Below, in pieces: positions 13,480 to 23,800 of a DNA stretch of 64,000 bases (its first letter is position 1; each line of letters starts with the position of its first letter). Made by a program: the position numbers and the translations under genes. This stretch comes from Microvelia longipes (Eukaryota > Arthropoda > Insecta > Hemiptera > Veliidae). The DNA is taken from NCBI GenBank assembly GCA_018340805.1, contig JACMZG010001914.1, forward strand, positions 855,056 through 919,055. Direction: 5' to 3'. The notes under the pieces were generated by a model, which worked only from the letters and a program-made list of their open reading frames with translations, was not told where the DNA came from and did not search any database.

Positions 13480-14256
13480 TTTTTTACCATCATGTGTTTT
13501 TGATGGTAAAAAATGATAGTAAATTATTTGACGATTAAAATAATATCCTTGTAAATACACAAGGATATATTTAGGCATATTTTGCCTAAATGTTCTCTTG
13601 AAGTATAAACTTGCTTAGGCTTATACTTTATTATATAAGTCATAACCTTTAAAAAATCTTTATCTGTAATGGCACTTAAAATCTTTAAGTGTAATGGCTG
13701 GAAACGGGTTTAATTTTTCGTAAATACCTTCCTGAACAAGGATCTGCAATTCTGCCGACTCGTATCGGATGGGTGTCCCAGGCAGAACGCACTTTAGGGG
13801 TCAAAGGTTCTGCCTGGGACACCCATCCGATACGAGTCAGCAGAATTGCAGATCCTTGTTCAGAAAGGTATTTACGAAAAATTGAGACCGGTTCCGGCCA
13901 TTACACTGTTTGTTAACTTGGGGGGTTAAATTTGACCTGTAAAGTGCGTTCTGCCTGGGACGCCCATCCGATACGAGTCGGCAGAATTGCAGATCCTTGT
14001 TCAGGAAGGTATTTACGAAAAATTAAACCCGTTTCCAGCCATTACACTTAAAGATTTTAAGTGCCATTACAGATAAAGATTTTTTAAAGGTTATGACTTA
14101 TATAATAAAGTATAAGCCTAAGCAAGTTTATACTTCAAGAGAACATTTAGGCAAAATATGCCTAAATATATCCTTGTGTATTTACAAGGATATTATTTTA
14201 ATCGTCAAATAATTTACTATCATTTTTTACCATCAAAAACACATGATGGTAAAAAA
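13480..14256. repeat. Palindrome P1
   Basis: Arms 13480-13805 and 13931-14256 are inverted copies (326 bp each, near-identical by eye) around a 125-bp centre. The outer part of each arm is a chain of small hairpins. The inner part is the ~141-bp tandem unit that starts gttctgcctgggac. P1 sits between FB2 and FB3. Confidence 0.93.
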
Positions 14257-14963
14257 AATTCTGGCGCGGTGGTCCGCATGTCGGGCGAATTTCCTTTGGA
14301 TGCGTGTTTCCGTGCTTTTTACATTATGTAAGTTTACAACTACTAAATAAATGATTCCGGCGCGGTGGTCCGCTGTCGGGCGAATTTCTTTAGAATGCGT
14401 GTTTCCGTGCTAAACAACCAATTTCTTGCTTATGCAAGAACCATGCCCATTGCGTGGTTCCGGTTCATGCTTTAGAACCTAAGCAGTTACTCAATTGTCA
14501 AGCACTGCTCGTAACTCATTTTGTCTGTATTTTTCAAAGGAAATGCGCATAATTATCCAGTTGGTTGTACAAAACTATGCCTCTAAAATTAGAAGTACGC
14601 ACTATTATTTGCACTAGATTAAAGCTTAGTTACTTATATTTAAGCTTAGTCAGTTATCTTTAAAGGTTTTAGCGCATTTCCTTTGGAAAATACAGACAAA
14701 ATGAGTTACGAGCAGTGCTTGACAATTGAGTAACTGCTTAGGTTCTAAAGCATGAACCGGAACCACGCAATGGGCATGGTTCTTGCATAAGCAAGAAATT
14801 GGTTGTTTAGCACGGAAACACGCATTCTAAAGAAATTCGCCCGACAGCGGACCACCGCGCCGGAATCATTTATTTAGTAGTTGTAAACTTACATAATGTA
14901 AAAAGCACGGAAACACGCATCCAAAGGAAATTCGCCCGACATGCGGACCACCGCGCCAGAATT
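14257..14963. repeat. Foldback unit FB3
   Basis: Arms 14257-14548 and 14672-14963 are inverted copies with a 123-bp loop (14549-14671). It lies about 1,483 bp downstream of FB2 as a direct repeat of the FB plus P unit. It is itself the centre of a larger palindrome whose arms reach 13931 and 15289. Confidence 0.93.
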
Positions 14964-15633
14964 TTTTTTACCATCATGTGTTTTTGATGGTAAAAAATGA
15001 TAGTAAATTATTTGACGATTAAAATAATATCCTTGTAAATACACAAGGATATATTTAGGCATATTTTGCCTAAATGTTCTCTTGAAGTATAAACTTGCTT
15101 AGGCTTATACTTTATTATATAAGTCATAACCTTTAAAAAATCTTTATCTGTAATGGCACTTAAAATCTTTAAGTGTAATGGCTGGAAACGGGTTTAATTT
15201 TTCGTAAATACCTTCCTGAACAAGGATCTGCAATTCTGCCGACTCGTATCGGATGGGTGTCCCAGGCAGAACGCACTTTAGGGGTCAAAGGTTCTGCCTG
15301 GGACACCCATCCGATACGAGTCAGCAGAATTGCAGATCCTTGTTCAGAAAGGTATTTACGAAAAATTGAGACCGGTTCCGGCCATTACACTGTTTGTTAA
15401 CTTGGGGGGTTAAATTTGACCTGTAAAGTGCGTTCTGCCTGGGACGCCCATCCGATACGAGTCGGCAGAATTGCAGATCCTTGTTCAGGAAGGTATTTAC
15501 GAAAAATTAAACCCGTTTCCAGCCATTACACTTTTTATTAACTTAGGTGGTCAATTTAACCTGTAAAGTGCGTTCTGCCTGGGACGCCCATCCGATACGA
15601 GTCTGCAGAATTACAGATCCTTGTTCAGGAAGG
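14964..15633. repeat. Palindrome P2, left arm, split by the LTR retrotransposon
   Basis: 14964-15520 repeats 13480-14040 of P1, apparently without change. Where P1 turns back into its right arm, P2 instead continues with more ~141-bp units (starts at 15291, 15432 and 15572). The third unit is interrupted at 15633 by the LTR element and resumes at 25296. Confidence 0.9.
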
Positions 15634-16473
15634 TGTAGCCATACTTTTGTATGTCTACATTGCGTACGTATTTGACAGTCTGTTTATTATGTCGTATGAT
15701 TTTATAGAATAAATATTAGCGTGAATTTAATTTGTGTGATTTGTTGAGTGTATGTAGTGCAAAGGTATCGGTATAAGTGAGTAGAACCCGTCTCTAGTGT
15801 AAAGTCAATGGTAGGTGGACGCATTTATCGATTGATTGATTTTCTTAGATTTATAGGGTCCAGGTTCAAGTGTGCGTGAGTTTTCCGTGTCTATGTTTCT
15901 TTGTGTGAGTTGTAGTTAGGAGGCGGAAGTCTGTTTTGTCTTGCTAATTAGGCCCGTGGAAACCCTAAGTTTTTTGGTCATTTTCCGAGATCGCTAAACG
16001 ATCTCGCTAAGTTTTAGCGATATTTTAGTGAGTTGTCTCTCTGAGTCTAATTAACTTTAGAGTCATTCTAAGTGCAGTTGATAGTGACTAGTAAAGTTTT
16101 AGAGTCATTTTTACTAACTTTTGTGCCTAAAGTCTCAAACTATTTTGCGCGTCTGCGGCATAACCTATACGCGCACGTTTTGCACATGGTGAACAATCAC
16201 CATTTCTTAATCATCAGTTGGTCTATGCTGATGAATATTTTGGAACACTCTGTGTGGATTTGCTGTTATCGATTTCCCGGACTTGACTTTTCTATAACTG
16301 GATTAACCAGGATTTGGTTGAGTTGGATAAACCCATGTTTATCTGGCTAACTCTGGACTTAACACCATCGGCGGAGCATCTTTTACTTTTTCGTCTTAAA
16401 TGGGGTACCCCTACTTATTTTTGGATTAATTCTACCAAGGTACAAAATATTATTTTCTAAAAGGTCGACCTTA

Positions 16474-16536
16474 AATAAAATCATAGTAACTCATAAAGTT
16501 AAATCAAGTTCTCTTTTTCATTTATCGTTAAATAAA
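16474..16536 (+). promoter_or_regulatory. Candidate poly(A) signals of the LTR
   Basis: Two AATAAA hexamers at 16474-16479 and 16531-16536. The copies in the 3' LTR (24819-24824 and 24877-24882) are the ones that would act on the element's transcript. Which one is used cannot be told from the sequence. Confidence 0.4.
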
Positions 16537-16910
16537 TTTATATGCTATACTTAAATTTTATGTTTGTCAGTTGTCAACTTATTTCAAATTGTTTGGACAA
16601 GTTGACCCGGCTTTCCATACTTGATTTGTATAAATTAAGTCCGAGGGTTTTCGTTATTTTGCTCTTGATTTCGGTGAAGCCGATATTGGTCTTCTTGTGT
16701 AAATCCAATCAAGTACTTGAAGCCGGGCCAACTTCTCCAAACTATCTTAGGTTAAGTAACCCTAAGTACAATTTATTGAATCAAAATAACGTGGCGCTCT
16801 TTTCATATATTCAAAACGTACTTAGGATAATTAGAGCCTACGCCACCTCCACTGAGCTTGGTAATGGTGAAGCACCTGACGGGCCAGGTCACCAGAGTAT
16901 ATGAAGTCTA

Positions 16911-16918
16911 CGGTAAGT
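16911..16918 (+). promoter_or_regulatory. Candidate splice donor in U5
   Basis: Sequence cggtaagt, with GT at 16913-16914, is close to the metazoan donor consensus. It lies after the candidate poly(A) signals and before the primer-binding site, so it would be present only at the 5' end of the transcript. See the finding on the leader intron. Confidence 0.45.
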
Positions 16919-16949
16919 TCAACTTAGATCTTAATTATCCCGTTACATC

Positions 16950-16967
16950 GGCGCCCAACGTGGAGGC
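16950..16967 (+). promoter_or_regulatory. Primer-binding site, tRNA-Lys type
   Basis: Two bases after the 5' LTR, ggcgcccaacgtggaggc is complementary to the 3' end of metazoan tRNA-Lys (CUU) with one mismatch. The same primer class is used by gypsy and several retroviruses. This would prime minus-strand DNA synthesis. Confidence 0.9.
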
Positions 16968-19497
16968 TGTAATTATCCTAAGTTTCTTAGAAAATATTTA
17001 TTTTATAAACATAGAAATAAATGTCAATTTTTTCTACTTTAAAAATTGTAAAATTTGAATTTGTTCTGTTAATTTTTTTGCGTGATTTTTATCGTTAAAA
17101 ATCTTTTACGTATTAATTTAAATAAATTTATTTTGCTAAATCGACACTTATTTTCTATTTTGTAGCAACAATTTCATGACAAATTTTGATGCAAAGTTCA
17201 TGAAAATTTTTAAGTTCATTTATTGGTGGAAAATACAAATTATTTCTGTCTTAAATTTTTGTTTTTCTGAAGTGAAAATTCACTCAATGTACTATAAATA
17301 TTTGACAATTTTAGTAGATAATTTCGATAATTTAATTTTGATTGAATATTTTTTTTTTATATTTCTTCTTTTTCTTAATATTTTAAATACAAGAATATTA
17401 TTGTTCGTACTTATTTTTTTCAAATACTACAGTGCTGAATATTTTTTTTTTTTCGAATATTTTGCAGTTTTTACGATATTCTACTCTTACAAAATACTTT
17501 TGTGTGAACAATTAAAATTAGTCTACCGTTTCTTTTCGAATATTTTCAGTTTAACTTATGTATTCTTTCTTGTGGTAAAAAATTCTTTATTTTGAGTTCT
17601 TTTATATTATTATTTTTTTTATTACAAAAATTACGAAATTATTTTTAATAAGGTTTATGATTTGCTTAAGCGGAACTATAGTTTTCCCGTATTTGACTTA
17701 TGGTACATTTTTCATTTTTTAAGGTATAATTTGCCTAAAAGTTTGTTTGGTTCTAAAAATAAAATTCTTTGTAGGATTTTTCTTAGTTTATTAAAATATA
17801 AAAATTATTTTAATAGTGAATTTTGATACTTTTTGGAAAAATATATATTTTTGTTAATAAAAATAAATTATTTTTGGTTATTGAATTTTAATAAAATTAT
17901 TAAATTTTAATGAATAAATGGTGGACCTAAAAATAAAAAAAACCTAACAAATAAGTATTGTTTTTTTGAAAATTTTAAAATTTATTACTTTTATTTGGTA
18001 CATAAAACACTTAAAATTTTACTAGAATTTGCAACCAGGCACATGATTATAAATGAAAATATTTTTGAAATATTTCTTTCTGTTAAACATAAATTAATTT
18101 TAGTTAAACGTTTATTTGATTTGATTCTTAAATTTCTTTTTATAGTTTCTTTTGTATTTAGCCTGAGTGAAAATTGTAGTAATATTTGCTGATGTTACAT
18201 GATATTTTTGATTTTGTTTATAATTTTTTATTGCAATTTATTATTTTGTTTAATTTGCAAATATACTTTACCTTGTCATTTTACTTTTAGTTAGGTAGAC
18301 TTTTGGTAGGTATAAAAAAATTTTTAAATTCATATTTTTTTGATGAATAAAAATTTTTATGATTTTTATAATTTTTAAGTTCTTGCTAAAACTTTGTGAG
18401 ATTGGTGAAGTGATAGTTTGTGAGATAGTGAGTGATTTTTTTTACATGATTCATAATACCTTTGAGTGATCTTACCCTTTCTTATCAGTTTAGGATTATC
18501 TCGAGGGACAATTGTCCATTAAAATTATCTAATAAAATCATAAAATTGAGTTTCAATAAAATTTTTATTTTCGTTTATCTTTCTATAATAATAATCGGTT
18601 CTACATTCCTAGAACCTTTTATGACATCTCTTTATAATACTTTAAGTAGGGTTCATCCTGTTCCGTTTTTTTGGCTCCAATAATTTTGGAAAGGTCTTTT
18701 CAGTAATAAATACAGGTACCCAACTTCAAATAAAATACAATTATTTAATTATAGCCTTTACAGATTTGATTTTGATGAACATAAACATTTTTCCTTTTAT
18801 AAAAAATTTTCTAGTTACTGATTTTGAATCGTTTCATGAATTCTAACTGCTTTCAAATTTATACTATTGTGTTGTATGATTTTGGGGTATTTTTATTTGA
18901 AATTTATATAATGTTGAATAAACAGTTTCATGTGTATATTTTTGAAGGTGAATATTTTGACTTTTACAAATAAAATACAATTAATAGTACTAGTATTCTT
19001 TATGAATATTTGGTACATACTACCTGAGTATATATTATTATTTTCTGAATTAATTCTTTTAACGAATTTTATGGTGTTAGTGAGTTTTGTGGTGAGAATA
19101 AAAATATATGTTGATTACATTTGATGCCTATATTTTTGAGTTTATTTTTTTTATCTACACTTGTATGATTTTACTTTTGAAATTTAATTTTTTACAGGAA
19201 GTTTCTTGTCGTAAGTACAAGAAATTTATTTTATTTATTTTATTTATTTCAGGTACCCTGACTATTTTATTTGTTTTGGTACGTTTCAGCGACTCTTTTT
19301 TTTTATTATTTTCAGATCTCTATAATTTTGGAAATTTTCAGATCAAAGCGTTGCGGTTTATATTTAATTTAGTCAATTTTTCCAGGACTACTGTTTTATT
19401 TTACAGAATTTTTGTTACCTTTTTCTTTCTTTTTCGGTATTGCTGAAGGTGTTCTGTTTATCTTTTTTTAATTTTAGGGTTTTTAGGTTAATACATC
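16968..19497 (+). other. 2.5-kb T-rich leader of the LTR element, intron-like
   Basis: The stretch between the primer-binding site and gag is strongly T-rich on the coding strand and has many stops. The reading frames in it (for example 17176-17595 and 19108-19446) translate into F/L/I/Y-rich strings expected from composition, so I do not call genes. Several polypyrimidine-AG acceptor-like sites occur near its end: AG at 19251-19252, 19476-19477 and 19485-19486. It is far longer than the few-hundred-base leader usual in gypsy-type elements. Confidence 0.6.
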
Positions 19498-20811
19498 ATG
19501 GATGCGGATAAGATGACTAGAGAAGATTTAGACTGGGAGTTAAAGAGGCGTGGTATTACTGATTTAACCTTAACTCGTGAAATGCGGAAAACATTTCGGC
19601 AGTTAATTAATATGCCATCCTCAGGACAGTTGCTACCAATACCTGGCACGTTCAATCCTAACTTTACTACTGAAGTCGAATATTGTAATCGACGTTTTAA
19701 TGAACTTGAATCTTTAGCTGAGTCTTTCAACGGAAAACGAGGTGATGCTGGTTGGAGGAAAATTGAAACTACTGTTTTACATCTATTGAATAGGTTACGT
19801 CATGTTAGCGGTTCTACATCTGAAGAACAAAGGGAACATTCTCGTTTAATGCGCGATATTTTAGAGACATTGGATGAATTAAAAATAAAATTCCCTGTTG
19901 TTAAGGAACCTGAACCATCGTCCCCTAAGCCGTTAAATAAGGAAGACTTACCTTTCTTGCAGAAATTTTTGAAACCTCCCTTACCTGTTTCTAAGTGGCA
20001 AGTTAAGTTTTCTGGTGATGCTGCGGATACAAGTTTATCTAGTTTTATAGAACGGATTGAAGAGTTGAAAGCTGCTCGAGGAGTGAGTGAAAAGGACTTG
20101 TGGGAGTCCGCTGTCGATCTATTTGAAGGTTCGGCTCAGATCTGGTTTAGAGCCTACCGCAGTGAGATAGGTTCATGGCCTGAGCTTGTTAAACGTTTGA
20201 AAGCTGAATTCCTACCAGCTGATTATGATGATGCTTTGTGGACAGAGATCCGAGAACGGTCACAGGGACCTGATGAACCTGTTGGCCTATATATAGCAAC
20301 TATGATTACTCTGTTCCGCAGGCTATCTAAACCTCCTGAGGAAGCTGAAAAAGTAAAAATTTTACTTAAAAATATTTTACCATTTTACCAAGGTAAACTA
20401 GGTTTATTTGTGGAAGAAATAACAACTGTTCAGCAACTTTCTAAATATTGTAAGAGACTAGAAGAGTGTAAGGCTAGAGTTCAACAGTACAAACCTCCTG
20501 TTTCCGGGAAAAAGGATTGTTTAGAACCTGAACTAGCCTACAAGGGTTCTAAAGATAAAAATAAAAGTAAAGATATGAGTTCACCTGCTAAGGCTGTTCG
20601 CGTACTTGAAGTCTCTGTTCCTTCTACACCTTCTAAACAGAAATCTAGTACTGAAACAAGTTGTTGGAAGTGCAAAGGCTTGCACTTTTACCGTAACTGT
20701 CCTAATCGGGAGCGGAAATGTTTCGGTTGTGGAGCTCCAGGAATAACAAAACCTCAATGTCTTAAATGTAATCCTAAGAAAGGGGGAAACTACCCAGCGG
20801 CCCGGAAGTGA
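19498..20811 (+). CDS. gag: Gag polyprotein of Ty3/gypsy-type element
   Basis: 437 codons. Gag is the structural protein that assembles the cytoplasmic particle and packages the element's RNA. The N-terminus has a short SAP-like segment (LDWELKRRGI, about residues 11-20). Residues about 166-290 match the retrotransposon Gag domain, with the hallmark AQIWFRAYR followed by SWPELVKRLKAEF. A basic, Ser/Pro-rich linker leads to two nucleic-acid-binding knuckles. The first is C389-C392-H396-C401 with three rather than four residues before His. The second has I416 where His is expected, then C421 and C424. Such variant knuckles are common in insect gypsy-type Gag. The start ATG at 19498 has a good context (catcatgg). 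The stop TGA overlaps the pol frame, and a slippery site lies 25 bases upstream. Confidence 0.95.
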   Translation: MDADKMTREDLDWELKRRGITDLTLTREMRKTFRQLINMPSSGQLLPIPGTFNPNFTTEVEYCNRRFNELESLAESFNGKRGDAGWRKIETTVLHLLNRLRHVSGSTSEEQREHSRLMRDILETLDELKIKFPVVKEPEPSSPKPLNKEDLPFLQKFLKPPLPVSKWQVKFSGDAADTSLSSFIERIEELKAARGVSEKDLWESAVDLFEGSAQIWFRAYRSEIGSWPELVKRLKAEFLPADYDDALWTEIRERSQGPDEPVGLYIATMITLFRRLSKPPEEAEKVKILLKNILPFYQGKLGLFVEEITTVQQLSKYCKRLEECKARVQQYKPPVSGKKDCLEPELAYKGSKDKNKSKDMSSPAKAVRVLEVSVPSTPSKQKSSTETSCWKCKGLHFYRNCPNRERKCFGCGAPGITKPQCLKCNPKKGGNYPAARK

Positions 20812-23800
20812 CTGGTCGATTCCGGAAGTCGCGTGATTTACCTAAAACGACCAAAGAAGAGTGGTTGAACTGGGTTAAGCATGTTGAGGAATTTTGTAAA
20901 CCTGCTGCTAAAATATCTTATATTATGACTAAAAATTTGAATGATCCACGTTTCTTCGTTGACATAAATCTGATGGGCAGAGTGTGTCGTGCTTTATTAG
21001 ACTCCGGTGCTTCAAGGACTTTGATCGATCAAACCTTATGGGAATCTCTTAAAAACCAAGGCGTTCAACTTTTGGATGTACCTGTGCGCTATGTTGTGGT
21101 GGCAGATGGTAGTAAGACTGATGTCTTAGGTCAGTGCCTGGTTGATATTCATCTTGAGGATAGGTCTTGCAGTTTACCTGTTCTTATTGTTCCATCGTTG
21201 TCTCAGAGTTTAATTTTAGGCATCGATTTTTGGAAACAGATGGGTATTGTACCCGATGTTAAAAACGGCACTTGGGTCTTTTCAGATTGTGTTGTCTCTT
21301 CTATCGAAACTGAGTCGACCTCCCAACCCACTATTTTGACTGAGGAACAGAAGCTTAAGCTTGATGATATGCTTAAGCGGTGTCGCGAGATAAAGTCTGA
21401 TAAACTTGGGACTACTCACTTAGTCAAGCATGCTATCAACACTGGCGAAGCCAGTCCTATAAAACAAAGATACTACAACCTGTCTCCTTTGCTGACTGAA
21501 GAACTTAATAAGCAGTTGGATGACCTGCTTGACCAAGGCATTGTCCGTCGTTCGAAAAGTCCCTGGAGTTCGCCTGTTATACTTGTCAAGAAAAAGAATG
21601 GAACGTATCGGATGTGTGTGGACTTCCGGAAGCTTAACCGCGTCACTAAACGCGACGCCTACCCACTTCCTTTTGTCAATGTTATCTTAGACATGCTCCG
21701 GAACGCCAAATATCTAACATCGATCGATTTGAAATCTGCCTATTGGCAAATCGAACTGGAGGAGGACTCTAAGGAAAAGACGGCTTTCGTAGTTCCTGGG
21801 CGTGGCTTGTTTGAGTTCACACGGATGCCGTTCGGGTTACACAACGCTCCTGCCACTTGGCAGAGGCTCATAGACCAAGTTATTGGCTACGACCTTGCTC
21901 CGTATGTGTTTGTGTACCTGGACGACATTATTGTCGTAGCTCCGGACTTTGAGACTCACCTGCGGATTCTTGAAGAGGTTCTGAAGAGATTGAAAGCGGC
22001 TAATCTTACTATCAACGAAGAAAAATCACATTTTTGTAAAAATGAATTGAAATATCTGGGCTATGTTGTGAACCAAGAAGGTCTTCACGTCGACCCTGAA
22101 AAGGTTTCTGCGATCTGTGAGTACCCTGCTCCTAAAACCATTCGAGGACTTCGTCGCTTCATCGGAATGTCTTCTTGGTACAGACGTTTTGTGCCTAATT
22201 TTGCTAGTAGGATTGAACCGTTAACGTCTATGACCAAGAAGAATAGTAAAGTAGTCTGGTCTGCTGCAGCTGAGGAGGCTTTTCATGACTTTAAAAACTG
22301 CTTAGTTTCTGCTCCAGTGTTAACGTGCCCGGACTTCACTCGTATCTTCACTCTTCAAACCGACGCTTCAGCTGTTGGGATAGGCGGAGTCTTAACTCAA
22401 GAGTTCGATGACGGTGAGCACGTTATCGCTTATGCGAGTCGCACCTTGACCAAACAAGAACGTAACTTTTCTGCCACCGAAAGAGAATGTTTGGCTGTGA
22501 TATGGATAGTTGAAAAATTTAGACCTTATGTTGATGGTTATAGGTTCCGCGTCATCACAGACCATCACTCTTTAACATGGCTAGAGAATCTTAAAGATCC
22601 TACTGGACGGTTGGCAAGGTGGGCTCTTCGACTTCAAGGATATGACTATGAATTATTACACCGCAGAGGGAAGGACAATGTTGTCCCGGATGCTCTCTCT
22701 AGAGCTATGGACTTCACTGATTCTATTAACCTGGTGGATGTGGCTAACATTACTGACGATGCTTGGTACAAGAAGATGATGGCGAATGTTGCCGAAGACC
22801 CCCTTAAGTATGACAACTGGAAGGTGGAAAATAATCTTTTGTGGAAGCGCACTAAAGTTAATGATATCTCTAAATGGAGACAAGTAGTACCAAAAGATTT
22901 ACGTGCTCAAGTGTTGAAAGAGTCTCACGATTCCCCTCTTGCTGGTCATATGGGAATGCATAAAACCTTTTTCCGCATCGCTGAGGATTACTATTGGCCG
23001 CGCATGCGCAGTGATGTTACTCATTATGTCAAGAAATGCTTGACATGTCTTCGTTCTAAACCTAGCCAAGGACCACCTTCGGGTCTGTATGGTATGCAGA
23101 GAACACCCCATGATACTTGGGAGTTGGTGTCCTCTGACATCGTTGGACCTCTTCCTCGTTCTACTAAAGGAAACAGGTACATTGTCGTTACTACCGACTG
23201 CTTTAGCAAGTTTGTTGTAGCTCGTCCTCTGAGAGATGCAACAGCTAAAGCTGTAGCTCAGCATATGGAAGATGACCTCTTCTTAACTTATGGGGTTCCT
23301 AAATATGTCATATGTGACAATGGTAAGCAGTATGTGAGTAAGACCTTTCAGGACCTTCTTGCAGATTACGGCTGTCAACCAAAGTATAGTGCCTACTACC
23401 ATCCCCAGGCGAACCCTACCGAAAGAGTCAATCGAGTGATAAAGACCCTCTTGACTGCTTTCGTTAAGGATCATAAAGAATGGGATCGGCAACTTAGTAA
23501 ATTCATCTGTTCCATCCGCACCTCTGTTCATGAGAGCACCAGCCGGACTCCTTATTACTTAAATTACGGTAAGGAAATGAAACTTAGAGGAGACCGTCCT
23601 GAGGCAGAAGATGATGAACACCAAGTTGACAAAATGACTAGCCGCGTTACTGCACTGGAGAAGATCAAGAGAGAAGTCCCTGAAAGACTGCGGAAGGCTT
23701 ATGAGGCTAATGCTCGTCAGTACAACTTGCGACGTAGAGCCGTAGAATATCAAGTTGGCCAATCCGTACTTCATCGTAACTTTCAACAATCGAAGAAAGT

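Larger units (their letters stand above)
15634..16947 (+). repeat. 5' LTR
   Basis: 1,314 bp, beginning tgtagccatac and ending cccgttaca. Candidate poly(A) signals AATAAA lie at 16474 and 16531. That would place U5 roughly between 16,560 and 16,947, including a strong splice-donor-like cggtaagt at 16911-16918. It is 25 bp longer than the 3' LTR; almost all differences are small insertions or deletions, most of them in the first 400 bp. Confidence 0.95.

Noticed and set aside
17176..19446. Hydrophobic reading frames in the LTR element leader (139, 65, 73, 64 and 112 codons) as membrane-protein or env-like genes
   Set aside because: The region is T-rich, so F, L, I and Y strings arise by composition. 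There is no start context, signal or domain, and an intron-like leader explains them better.
22646..23789. Minus-strand reading frames opposite pol
   Set aside because: Shadows of the strongly supported pol frame.
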